Origin: Lumbricus rubellus
Lineage: Eukaryota > Annelida > Clitellata > Crassiclitellata > Lumbricidae
Direction: 5' to 3'
DNA: 64,000 bases
Assembly: GCA_945859605.1 (NCBI GenBank)
Contig: OX243817.1
Coordinates: 29,893,254-29,957,253 of the forward strand
The translations under genes and the position numbers were made by a program. Below the pieces are notes generated by a model. That model worked only from the letters and a program-made list of their open reading frames with translations, made no database searches and was not told the DNA's origin. This document shows, piece after piece, positions 1-12,900 of the stretch; position 1 is the stretch's first letter, and every line of letters starts with the position of its first letter.

Positions 1-29
1 TGCAATGAACCATTCATCTGCCAATGTGC

Positions 30-102
30 CCTTTCCTTCGGCCTCGGCTGAGCTATGGCGCTATATAAATCATCTTATTATTATTATTATTATTATTATT
101 AA
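30..102 (+). repeat. LINE 3' tail remnant ending in (ATT)n
   Basis: The stretch reads CTCGGCTGAGCTATGGCGCTATATAAAT followed, after a few bases, by an ATT microsatellite. An almost identical tail lies at 52780-52856. A short conserved 3' end followed by a simple repeat is what L2/CR1-like non-LTR retrotransposons leave behind. The rest of bases 1-378 shows no gene that I can support. Confidence 0.5.
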
Positions 103-378
103 TGACAATTTGAACCATTTCACTTAAACTGCTAAATTTACATGTCTTAAGTCATGCATTTTTTGGTCTGTCAGATCTTCGTGTTTCAGCCCTAAATTTG
201 CTAGATATAATTATTCAGATATAGACGGCATCCAAATTGCTGTAATGTTGTCACATTTACTTCAATCTTTCTTGTCACTGGACTTCAGTTTTGCGCCGCA
301 ATATAGGATGTACGTGACAGTTTATTGTTTTGTGTGTCATAGCACGATAGTTAATGTTGTTTGTGTTGCTGTTTTCAG

Positions 379-2289
379 ATGTTTTTGTGCGGTCCCTTTT
401 CGAGGTAAAATGTATGTTTTTGGCGGTGAAAGTGAGAAGTTTAACAAGAAGTCGAAGGTACGAGGCAAGCGGGAACTGAATCGAAATGCTATGTGGTAAG
501 TTTGAGAGAAAAAAAGGCTAATACCCAAAAAACTTTTATCGATACTTGCCAAACACAGCTAGTCAGAGCTTTATATTTGATGATTTTTCATTCAAATACT
601 CAAGCGAGTTCACTTAAGAACATAGAGAGAGCACCTAGTTAACAAAGGTCACTCAAGTACTTCACTTGAGTAGTGAGTACTTGGGTTTTTGGTGTTTACT
701 GTTTATGCATTTGTCTTGTGAACTTGCGGCTGTGTGTAGAATTTTCAACGAAACATTTTATTAGTGTTCAATTTTGTTCTCAGTCTCAGATTTTTTTTGG
801 CTTTGGGTGAAATGGAATAATGATGAGAATCTGATGTTTTGTGTTGCAGCTATGATCCTAAGGAGGACAAGTGGACCGTTTTGGCCGAGATGAACACTGC
901 TAGAGCGTTGGCTGGATGCACGGTCTTTAAGAACAAAATCTACGTTGTTGGTGAGCTTATCCTGCAGAATCGAGTTTTAATTTTTATATTTTAATATTTA
1001 TAGCATATATACGATTTTTATGCTGTGCAGTTTAATAGCGAGCAATTTTTTCGGGTGCTTCAAGTTTATGAGGCTTTTGTAAGTTAAAGTCTTCTGAAAC
1101 TATTAGCACCATTGTAAAATGTACAAGGTGACAGTTCATGGCTTTTCCTGCAGATGTTGATATGCATGCAAAATTCATGGTTGAAACCCAAGAGGCAACC
1201 CGTAGTTTGCTGTAAAATGGAAATTACTTTTCGCAATATAACCATAGAAAAAAATGTGTATTGCAACATATTACATATGTTTAAAATAATTTTTTTTATA
1301 TATCAGCATTATGAAAAGAATCATGTGAAATGACTGTGAAATTGGTGTGACAAGACCATGCAAAGCATACGTTTTCTGTCAGCAAAGCCGTCTATTTCTG
1401 TCTGCTAACTGTGAAAGTCTCAATGGTATCTGGATGAAATCCAAGATGACTTTCTACTCGACAGTTTGTGTAAATTTAATGTAAATCAGTGGTTTCGCAA
1501 TGCAACACAAAAAACCATTTTATGGAGATCGGCTTATTCACTGGTGCTCTTGTCTGTTTGTGCTGTTTAATTTGACTTGAATGAAGAGTCAAAGTAGAGA
1601 TGGCCATTGAGATTGATATTCTTTTTACAGGTGGCTTTGGCACTCTGAGTGATTCGTGGCTGAAGGAAAAGACACCAGAGAATTGCTTGTCTTCTGTCGA
1701 GATTTTTGACCCGGAGACAAATTCGTGGACCATGGGTCCAGAACTTCCTGTACGACTATGTGCCATGGGAGTTGTCAAGTACTATGGCACTATTTATGTA
1801 CTTGGTAAGTACTGATACCTGTGTATTTGTGTAATGTGTATTAACTTTAACAAGAGAGAGAGTTGCCGTAAATCTCAACGAACTGGTCCATTGATTTAGT
1901 GCAGCTCTAGCTGCGACTGCTTGCTGGCAGTAGAGATGATCTCAGTGAAAGAAGAATCCTTTCTTGAATCCCAGTTTGGTATAGGTTATATTTCATACCC
2001 TTTAATGCCGAGATGGTAGTAAATGGTATGGGAAATACTATAGTACTATACCCTCTGGCATCAAAGGGTTAATCGTGTCTGCCTTTGACCCTTTTCACTT
2101 CTGATGTTGATATGCTGACGTTCTGCTTCAGGCGGAGAGAACGAAGACGATGTCTCGAATAGCGTCTATTTCCTCAATCACGACGAAAATCGGTGGGACC
2201 TAAAGAGCGAGGAGATGATCTCTGGCGTCACAGAAACAACCATCCACTCGTCCTTTGCCACCATCAATCTAGACATGGATTTGGAATAG
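379..2289 (+). CDS. Kelch-repeat protein, 3' end (four exons)
   Basis: Partial gene; its 5' exons lie left of the window. Exons 379-495, 850-950, 1631-1804 and 2132-2289 join in phase through GT-AG introns (donors GTAAGT, GTGAG, GTAAGT) and end at TAG 2287-2289. About 182 residues are visible. They contain Kelch blades: MYVFGG in the first exon, a YDP...W pair in the second, then IYVVGGFG, a second FDPETNSW and IYVLGG. Kelch beta-propellers usually sit C-terminal to BTB and BACK domains in Cullin-3 substrate adaptors, but no BTB or BACK sequence is in view, so that class is inference. The last exon encodes an acidic tail without a full blade. The exact member (KLHL or KBTBD type) cannot be told. 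Confidence 0.8.
1999..2071. mobile_element. Short TIR element of the TTAACCCTTT family (degenerate copy)
   Basis: CCCTTTAATGCC at the left and GGCATCAAAGGGTTAA at the right form terminal inverted repeats around a GGTAGTAAATGG core. The same core occurs at 48745-48815, 49666-49736 and 57249-57318. The left TTAA is mutated. It lies in the last intron of the Kelch gene. Confidence 0.55.
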
Positions 2290-3755
2290 ACCACGAGTCA
2301 ACGTCGTGTGCAGCCCCACCGCTAATTTTCCCACTCGAATGACGACAGCGGAAGGGGTTTCAATATATGCAGAACATCAGGGATGCCCCAAAAGATCTTG
2401 AGACAGAGATGTGTCCAAACGCAGCATGTGCCTCTGAATAGTTACTGTCTGTAAGCGGAGGTACACAAACTTGAATACCACATTGTATTTGTAATAATAA
2501 TTATGCATATATAAGCGCAAGTATCAGATGTATATTCTTTAGTTTTACTAGGTTAATGTTAGGTGGTGACTGAACATTCTGCACGACGTGCACCAGGCTG
2601 AGTTTTTAAGTCGGATCATTTTGATTTGCTGCAGAGCCAGCTGTTTAAGTTAACATCTTTGATTTTAATAAGCAGTGGTACTTTTTGAATATATGCCAAT
2701 CTGTCATTTTCACTTTGCGGATGATTCGGAATTAACTCTTCTATTTGAAATCTCAGTTCTTTTCCTATTTCATCATATTTTCTGCATATAATTAATAATT
2801 AATTATGCCATCTTCCTTCTGCTTTTCGATATTAATATTTCTTGTTTCATCAGCCTTCGATAATCTGAAATTATTCATCGTATAATGACGACTATTGCTC
2901 ATGAATTAATTAGTTAATTAATTAAGGTACCAGTAAATGCTCATTAATTTAAGGCATGAAGCAGCCATTTCAAGTGACTATTTTTGTAATTGTTTAATGT
3001 TATGTCACACATGGGTCTTCGTTGTTTTGTCTTGCCTTCCACAGGATCTCTTGTCACAAAATATCATTTCAGAGAAAGGTATAGCGTTATATTTTTGCAA
3101 CACTGAGAAATTTTTTACCTTTCCTGGCTCACTAGGCAAGGCATTAAATAGTGGAGTTAGCATGCACGGTTGGTTGTGGCCATTGTAATCTGAGTTATAT
3201 ATGATATTCTGTGCTTTGTTTACTATCTTGAAGATCATGATCTAGACAAAAATTAAACTGAATTGTATTGCTAGTCAGCAAAATGCTCTGGTGTTAAACT
3301 TGGTTTACAACAGGAACATGTTTCACCAAGTAATAATGGTGCAACAATGCAACATGGCACACATACAATACCATACATATGCATTTCTTTGCCATTATTT
3401 TAAAACTCAATCAAAGCAGGGCACTCTATTGACCATGCACAATTGCACATGTATGCATGATCACAGTCCCACTGTTGGCCCCAAAGCTCTTCCATACTCT
3501 ACGTAATTGCTTGCAACTGGCCGTAAAACGTCCACAAAGGTTTTATTTAGCCTCTGTTTTTTCCTTTGGTTAATTTCGTCATGTATTCGTCTATTTTTGT
3601 CCTCATTTGCTATACATCTAGGACATTATAGACCTGAAAGAAGTTTGAAAGAATAAGCAATAACTTCATTGACTATTTTTGGTGTATCTCTCTTGTCGCG
3701 GTGTGTTTTCCACATATTTGTATTTCAACATATTAGTTGTATAAAAAAGAATAAA
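2290..3755 (+). other. Probable 3' UTR of the Kelch gene
   Basis: This stretch is AT-rich with no supported coding sequence. It ends in an AATAAA hexamer at 3750-3755, the first good polyadenylation signal on the plus strand close to the convergent peptidase gene. A 3' UTR of almost 1.5 kb is plausible but unproven. Confidence 0.4.
3750..3755 (+). terminator. Polyadenylation signal AATAAA (Kelch gene)
   Basis: AATAAA on the plus strand, about 1.5 kb after the Kelch stop codon and about 70 bases from the opposing signal of the peptidase gene. Confidence 0.4.
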
Positions 3756-3825
3756 GCAGTATCAAAACTGGAGTGTGTTCAAACTTTGGTATATATTCCA
3801 TGTAATAATACAACCAAATCATAAC

Positions 3826-3831
3826 TTTATT
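3826..3831 (-). terminator. Polyadenylation signal AATAAA (M3 peptidase gene)
   Basis: TTTATT on the plus strand is AATAAA on the minus strand, 158 bases after the stop codon of the peptidase gene. It implies a short 3' UTR. Confidence 0.5.
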
Positions 3832-3988
3832 GTGTATTCAACAGAGATCTGTTGCAAGCAGTGGCAATCACAACATACTTCTCATGCATAGTTCCCAAAT
3901 TGGCGTAAATGTAAGTGACAAGAACAAGAAAATTTTGGTCATAAATTCTGAAATGGTGCTTAGTAGAATGCTCAGGACTGGTCAACAA

Positions 3989-6900
3989 TCACAGCTCCAA
4001 TCCTTTGCTACGGAGAAAAGCCTCAGGTTGAGCTTCACGGCCAAGAAATTTTCGAATCATCTCATCAGCATCCTGAAATACAAAGAAACATTAAGCTTTC
4101 AGGCGGCAGCACAACTTGGCTTTACTGTGAAGTACAAAAGAATCGCTTGGCTGTCTTTAGAGTAACATGAATAATGTTCCCTTGTCTATCCTATTACTAT
4201 TGCACATACGACTTTATATTAGATTTGCATGTGCAAGATTGCTAACTCATTAATAGCAGTTCATGTAACTTCCTTCAAATTCTGCTGTGAAAATTAAGTT
4301 ACCATGTTTTTACTGTATTCCCAACATTGAATGATGGCTTTGCTTTATCATACTTGCGCCTCAGGCAAAGGTCATTTAACCCCAGTAGTCCGTACTGCAC
4401 CCATAACGAAAACATTTTTGGGACGTGGTGATGTAGTGGGTACGTTCGTTGCCTTGCAGCCGGAAGGTTGTAGGTTCGAATCCACCTCAAGTTACTGCAT
4501 AAAGGACATTGGGCAAGTCCTTCACTCTCAATTGCTCAGCGCTTTGGCGTGAAACTCAGATGCAGTGTCCGCGCTGTAGTCGGGAGCGCCTCTGAGTAGA
4601 GAGCTTGAAGGGGCGCTATAACAAGTGCACATACAAACAAAATAATATTGCTTACCTTACAATACTGTTATAGTGTTAATTGGCCCAAAATTCCTTCTTC
4701 AAATACAAATACTGCCTGCTTGGTCAACTACACACAATCAGTTGAGTTAACTCGATCGGATGTTGTCTCTGGTGTCGTTCAAAACTACCGACCTACAAGC
4801 GACAAATGCCTTCCACTGTGCAATCCTTGTGCCCTGATGATTGGCTGGACGCAAGCGTCATCTTCAACCAGCGAGGAGATTTCTTGAAGAGGCGCTATAT
4901 AAATACTCGGAATGAAGTATGAAGTAATTCTAATGAAATCTGGCACATACCACTGAACCTCCAGGCTTCAGAATGCATGATCTGTAATCCATTCCCACTT
5001 TGGAATTCATAATTCCTTCCACTTTGAATCGTGAGTGAAACATGTCAGCACTGAACACTTCACTCCACTAATGAGAAACAAAAACAACCAAAACTCATTA
5101 ATGACCCTCAATAATATTTACCTTACTAAACTCCAACATTGATTGATTGATTGATTGAACATGTTATTCAATTGATGCAACTATAGGATTATATGCGATC
5201 AATGCATCACAATCGAACATTTGCAACTGCATGCTAGACTAGACTGACTTGTCGAAATTATAACCACCAATAAAAATATATAACATACGCCATTAAAGTT
5301 TCTTCTTAATGGTACAGAACAAAGAAATGTTCCAAACGGTATAGTACATCGAATGATAATTTACGCTAAATGAGCGGATGCCAAAAAATTTCTGATGCAA
5401 GAAATGCATTTAAAAAGATAGCTAATATGGCAGGCTGTAATGTTCTGTTAGTAGTTAAGATTGGTGTTAATTAAGATTGTTGCATAATTGTACACCTATC
5501 TATCGCAGTGCGTTTGAAGGGGTTTCATTCAAGAAAATAGTATTATTTTATTATAATTGACCAAGAATTGGCTGTTGAATAAATCCTAACACAGAAAGCC
5601 AACAGAAAACCAATTCTCACTATTAGTATCCGATCATAATATTTATGTTTCAGGGTAACTCACCAGATATCCGTAATACTGTGCATCGTAGCCACCAGCC
5701 AGGTGGCCAAAAGAAGCCGACATGTTAGTGTTCTCCGTAGACGGAATGCCGAGAATCTTTCTTGACAACTCGTCAAACAATTCGGCGGTATTAGCCTTCA
5801 TAACAAACATTAAAATGTTTTCAATCTAGCAATTGCAACAGATTAAAGTGAGCTTCAACATTGTGCTCATGTTTTCAGTGTACCAATCTAACAACCAATT
5901 GCTTAGGCAAGAATCTAAGATGTACGGTAGATTGTCATTTGCATGGATGGAGGAAGAAGGCAACTACCCAGTTGCACTTTTAGATAATTTATACCATGCT
6001 GTGATTTTCTATTCACACTGCTTCCAACAGTCACTGCTTCCAATTACAAACCATCCGCAACATTCTCACAACCAACCGGGGTCGACGACAACCACTGCGA
6101 CCAGCCATACTAATAATTAAATGCATTATACATTTGTTTTTACTATGCAGTTTTAGGCAAACTATTGGTACGTTACGATAGCGTTTTTTCAAGCGTTCAC
6201 TGTTCAGCAAGCACAGCCAGTTGGCGTTGCACAGTTTGTAATGGAAATAAATGATGGTTATAGAACAGTGGTTCCCAACCTTTTTTGACTTTAGGGCCAC
6301 TTTTTCTAAGTTGGAGGACACGAGGGTCATTTTTTCTTAGGTAAAGAACATTAGGGCGTTTAGGGGGCCACAATGATAAAATTGAATTAACTAAAAGCAT
6401 ATAAAATTGTTATAATTGATTCAAAACAGAATGTTTGATGCTATTTACAGGCGTAAAAATAAACTAATTTGTAATAGAAAATAATTATATGTTCTCTCCT
6501 GTCCAAATTGTCAATTTTTCATATACTTTTGTTAATTATTTGAGAGATGAGTGTCAGGTTTTGAGGACTGGCGGGCCCTTTTTTTAGGCCTAGCGGGCCA
6601 CTTTTGGCCCGCGGGCCACGGGTTGGGAACCGCTGTTATAGAAGAATAAATACTTATGCAGTAAATAAATTACCTTAGGAGAGGTATGAATCGTTTGATC
6701 AAATGTTGCGAGCAGTATCTGCCGCAGGTTAAAGACGCCTGCGTTGGCCTTGCGTGAATTCAAGAGCGGGATAAGCAGGTTGTCTGGTATGGCGCTTCCG
6801 TCTTTGTAGTGAGCGGACATACGAGTGAGTGACTCACGCTCCCAACACCAGTTCTCTAACATCTGAGACGGAGCCTCAACAAAATCCCTCTCAACAGACG

Positions 6901-9900
6901 TTCCACTTGAATCACACAAAGCATCAACATGAAACATGAATAACGTAATGTAACGTAAGGTAGCATAACGCTGTGCAATGTATGATAAAGCAGTATTGTA
7001 TGGTAAATTGAGACAGGGTAAAGTACAAAGCATCCATTCAGTCTATATCGTCAATAACAATCCTGGCGTTAGAATTCAGTAAATTCAGTACACACGCTGT
7101 CAGCAGAAATCAATTAGAACTTTACATATGACAGGCAGAGCTACTTAACACGATACCAGGATAACCTAAAGTAACAGAACTCACAACCTACATTCTTCAA
7201 GCCAGTGCTGTCTACCGAGGTTCAAAAGTGTACACACAACTATGCGGCATTTCATTTTACTAACGGCTGCAGAAAAAGAGAATCCATCTGCTAGTCACAA
7301 AACTTTAGGCCTTTGAATTTGAGAAAATTTAGAAACTGACATACCCTAAGGGTAGTTTTTTTCTAGTATAGAGCTACGATTGAATGAAAACAATATATAT
7401 TTAGTGCTGACCTAGCGTGAACTCTACACACGATTTTTAGCTACTGTTCTGTTTTCAGCAGCCTTTCTAACAACTTTTGTTGTAAGTTTGCAGTACAACT
7501 TTGTTGGGTATATTTGAGAGGCTGTCTTACAGAACTTTTACACAAAACTTTCTACCTTACTAAGGGTCAAAAGTGCTTCTACAGTAGGCTAATGTTGTTA
7601 TAAAGCAGAGGCATCAATGAGCACAAAGTAAAAGTGTATTGAAAATTGTGATTCTTAAAGGGTCCAAATTAAAAAGAAGAGAATCAACAAGAATGATGGC
7701 AGCACACTAGTCTCGAATACCTGAACAGTGCAAACTGAGACTCCGCACAGATCTGATGCATTACGTGGCCAAACTCATGGAAATATGTCTCCACCTGTCA
7801 ATTACAAACATATGAAAATAAGTCTCCACTTTCACTTACACATACGGTAATCAACATGTGCAACAGTTATCGTAATGCTGCTTTGGGCAAATTTATCACA
7901 TTGAGTTGACTAGGGGGCATGTGTATTGTGTCGCTCTAAAATCCACAGAAATTCTGTTCTGACAGGGAAGGGATTTGAAATTACAAGTCCAGCATGCTAA
8001 CTCCCCCAAAATCTCATTTTAATTATAAATATTGTACCATTTAGTACCGTAACCTATAAAAATGATTGTGTTATAATGTATGAGAACAATGAACAGAAAG
8101 TGGCAGACACATTAAGGAGAAAGCAACAGAGATGGAGTGAGAGCAGAATGAAAAATGATACAAGGAAGCAAAAAGAAGACAAACTATCATCTAACTGTTT
8201 AATTTAATCCAAACATTGACAACACATAAGATGAAAATAGCAAACTACCAGATCCACTACTGGGTGCAAACTGGGTGCAAAGAGAAATGGGGCAAGTCTC
8301 ACCTCCCAAATAAGACTTCACCCTTTCTATCCGACTGCATTTTCTATCATTACTCTCCATCACTGATGTGTTTTAAATACCTCGTCATGTGTCAGCAGAG
8401 ATGGTTGGTCGCTGGTTGGCTTTGTGAAGTTGGCAACCATGGCAGCCACTGATACCTGACGTACTCCACCATCAATCTCACATCCAGGCTAAACAGCAGC
8501 AAACAACGGCACTGAACTTACTCTCATCCACAGCAAACAACTCAAGACACATTTCTGGCTCTTCTAATGCCACATCGTTTTAGAGCCATTAGTAAACCAC
8601 GTTTCAGTACGTACATATATGCTCAGATCCTCCGGCCTGTCAACACTTCACGTACAAGCATACGGCTCAGGGTGAATGATGATGATGATGATTACATATA
8701 TGCATACAATCCAATTTAGCTGGACATTAGGTTCTAGCAATAAGCTCAAGAACAAATTTCTTTCAAATGAGAATTTTTTCCAGAGAAGCAAGGCATTGTT
8801 AGTTCAGCACAATTTATGTTATTAAGTACCGGTACTAGAAATATGATGTTGCTCAATTGTGAATTGTACAAACTGAAGAAGACTTAATGAAAAAAAACTC
8901 TGACAGATATTTGCTCAAAATAAACAATCCTTTACTCTTAGTTAAATGAGTTGTCTATAAATCATTGTAGGTCTGTAAACTATTGAATGCTGCATATGAC
9001 CCATAGTTTTCTCATGACCGTGCAGCACATTTTACGATCAAATGACTCACCTGCAGGCCAAAGCATGCCGCATGTCCATACTTTCCTTCACGTGGAAACA
9101 AGTCCAAATAGAAGTAGCCAATCAGTGATCCAGCTGCCTTGTCCTTGACACTGTACTAAAATAAAAGATGAAAAAAACATAACTATGAGCCAATATGCAA
9201 ATCAGTCATGTGACGAGTCACAGTTCAGTAAACGCCACAATAAGTAATGCTTCTAACAAACTGATTTTAAAAAAACTCTGCCGCTGTTTGTACACTGGTA
9301 TTGCTGTGCCAACCGTGGATTTAATGGATGAGCTGATGCTAATCATTGTTACAACACAGCATCAGAAAACAGCCGTCAACTAATCGATGTTTCTACGTCA
9401 GTGACTAAAGTTTCTATCATACTCGCTAACGTTTCTACCACTCTCACAAATGCTTCCATCACTCACACTGACTGCTTCTACCACACTGACTAATGTCTCC
9501 ATCGTACCAACGGTTTTAGCATGTTGACAAACGTCCTTTCTAGAAATATGCCAAGGCAAGACATGTAAATGTTGGGAGACACAGAAGGAGAGAGACAGAA
9601 ATTAACTGCAGAGGCTGAAAGGCCATTGGGCAAAAATGCCCAGATCCACAATCGAGTACTTCCCAGACAGCCAAAGGTTTGCAAGACACAGGTCAGCAGT
9701 TCCTCTCATAAGTTACTCTTGACGACACAAATCATTGATTAAAATTAAAAATTCACTAAAATAAAAAAATTGATCAAAGTAAAAAAATTTATTTAAAAAA
9801 CATTTAAACAAGAAAACATCGATTTCAACGACCGCTAAGAACTTTTTCTGAAAATTCATGCCATATTAGAAACTGCAATCACAATTCAATAGACGTCATC

Positions 9901-12900
9901 ATGCCGTTGAATAAATTTAATATGAGCAACAGCATGATCCTATTCTGATTTCTGAGTCCATTAAATTTCAGCATAAAATGTTACTCACTAATGTCACATC
10001 CGGATGCCATGCTTCAGCCCCTTCAACTAAATCAAACTCCAAACTCAGAAGCTCCTACAAATATATCAAATGAATAAAAACATACACAGTCTCACTTTTA
10101 TGCGAGTAAAAACATAAAAAGTAGCCTCAGATACTTTAACACATTGACCGCCACGACTATTATTACCGCTACGCCAAGCGAAAGACGCAAAATTATCAAC
10201 ATATGAGATTCATGAAAATATTAATGTTTCACTTTATTTTCACACCGGTTCCACCTCTCCAACACCCTAGATGCATCCCACCAAATCTCCCCACCCCCAC
10301 TTCACCCCCATTCCTCGCCACACCGTAGCTCCTCACCTCACCTCGCCCCATACAGCCACACTCGTTGGGGTAATTTAGTTGTTCGTCCAGGCCACCTCCT
10401 CACTTTGCCCCACCCAGCCCACTTCAACCCCCATACCACAACCTTTCAACCCTACCCAACCACTACCCCAACACTGCCCCACCCCACCCATTCCCCACTC
10501 CTCCACCCCATCCACCGTGTAAAATGGTGAACACATGAAAATCATTCAATATAATGTTTCACATTATTTTCACACCGGTCCCACCGCACCACCACTCTGG
10601 CAGAATCCTACTAAACCCCACCCCATCCATGCCCACCTGCCTCCACCCCACCCCCGCATTACACCAAACCCACCCCTTCCTCCGCCTCATTCCACTTCGC
10701 CCCACCCCGCCGAACCCAAACATCTCCTCCGTCCTGGAGTAAATTTTGGTTTTTCGTCCAACCTTCCACCCCACTTTGCCCCACCCTACCCACTCCAACC
10801 CCAAACCCAACCGTTCAACCTCTCCTAACCCCTACCCCAAATCCGTTCAACCCCACGCCACCATTTCTCCACCCCAATCCGCCTTACCGCACAAAATGAC
10901 CAACTTGCGAAAATCATGGGAATGTACCGGGTAATACGTTTCAATGTGTTTTCACGCTGCCCCCCCGCCCGACCCCCGTTCCACCCATCCAACCCCCACT
11001 CCCCACTGTACCTCACTCGACCCCACCCCTTAGGAAAGAAGGCGGGAAATTGTTTTATCCATTCTAGATCCATTATTGCAACGCCTCCTGATTATATAAC
11101 GACAGTTCCCTGAAGTACGAGTATACTCGTACGTGGCGTGTGCGTAATCTTTTGAAGTACGAGTTAACTCGTACTTGGCGGCCAATGTGTTAACTAGTAG
11201 ACTGAAAGAAATATATTACCATTATAAACCGTTTATAGGCCAATAACATCATTTCTAAAAGGCTCAAAACATTTAATTAAGTTTTTCAGAACTTTGCAGA
11301 TGTGCCAAATGTTCAAACATCTCCATAAGATATCTAAAAGATGCTGAATGTTGAACTTAGTGCTGTAATTCAACTCAATTGTGTTGGAATAACTGCCAAA
11401 AAAATTACAGAAATACCAAATCACATTTCTCTTTTAAAATACCTGATAAATTTCAAGCAACCCTTTGGTGACTACAGACAGTGGAAAGTATTCCTTCAGC
11501 TTGTTCTGATCGACAACGTATTTTCTTTCTTCGACGCGTGTCATGTAGTAACGCATGTCCCACATGTTGATCTTGTTATCAAAAGTATATCCGTATTTGT
11601 CGCACTGAAAACAAGCAGTTTAAACCAAGCAGCTTCAGCAAGCAGCTATTTCTGCAGAGCCTTATTTATTTGGTAGCAAAGTTTAATGAATGAATAACAA
11701 GGTCAAAGAAGTTCTTCTGTGTCGCAGTTAGGCTGAAATTATTAACTAAATGCATCGAGAAAAACTCTGTTATGTCCTTCGTTCATACGTGTGGCCAATA
11801 CGGATATCAAATACTGTGGACTTATTTTTATTACCACAGGTCTACACATTTACTTGTTCAGGTAAATTATGTGTTTCACTAAGAATTCAGACCTTCAGGC
11901 TTAAAACAACACCAACCAATAAAAGAGCCCAAATTTGCAAAGCAAGAGCTCATGTCTGAAAACGAAAATTTCTGACTGAGTAAATCCACCTGTTGCATCA
12001 TTTATCACACAGTGCTAATATGCTCAGTCTATGCCTCAAATACAACAGTTCGGTGTTGATTGGGTAACAAACGCTTACAACGACAGTTTCCGCACAAAGA
12101 CAAGCTGAACTCACATCTTCTTGTTTGTACTCGAGAAACAGACGCATTTCGTCTTCCTTCAGCGGCACCAACTTTGTTCGTAGATCGGAAAGGAAGGACG
12201 CAACTCGTTCCGTGTCTTTGGCCATTCGCATGTCAAGAACGAATGCGGAGTGAGTCGGAAACGACAAAAGGTCGGCTTTCTATCACACAACAAACCAAAC
12301 AAACAGCGTCTCGTTCTGGAATCTTATTTCACCTAGAAATCTAACTATCGTCATAATGACAATATGATGAGATTTAGGAAGTGGTTTCTCATTGACAAGA
12401 AAAACATAAAGTAAAACCCTGCTTTTGCTAAAAGCAATATGCAATGAGGAAATGCTGAAATTGATCGTTAAGTAATGAAGTTTTACCATACGTGCTCACT
12501 CTCACTTAAATTATGTCATTCGATGCAGCTACTCAAGTAAGCATCTAAATAGAACCTAAAAAAGCATCACAGGCAGAAATGCAAACAAGCGTATTTCTTG
12601 TAGGATGACATTCAAAATTTTCAGACAGTGAAAGTAAAGTAATTGAAACGAACAACATGCCTAAAAAGAGCCCGCTTCATAAACTAGACAAAAACATTTT
12701 TTGCACAATACACATGTAGCACTGGCAGGTTGATACAGTGCACCCATACACAGAACGCGTGACGTAGAGAAACAAATAAGACGCACCTTTTGACGCAACG
12801 ATACCAACTGCTCCAAGATGGCTGTATTCTCCTTCATACATCTTTAAAAAAGAAACATTTCATATTGAAACATCTCTCACCTTTAAAACAACTCATTGAG

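Noticed and set aside
3830..4165. 111-residue plus-strand frame
   Set aside because: It overlaps the last peptidase exon in antisense and has no recognisable motif.
10535..11113. Proline-rich reading frames
   Set aside because: They come from C-rich satellite inside a transposon within an intron; there is no codon bias or family.
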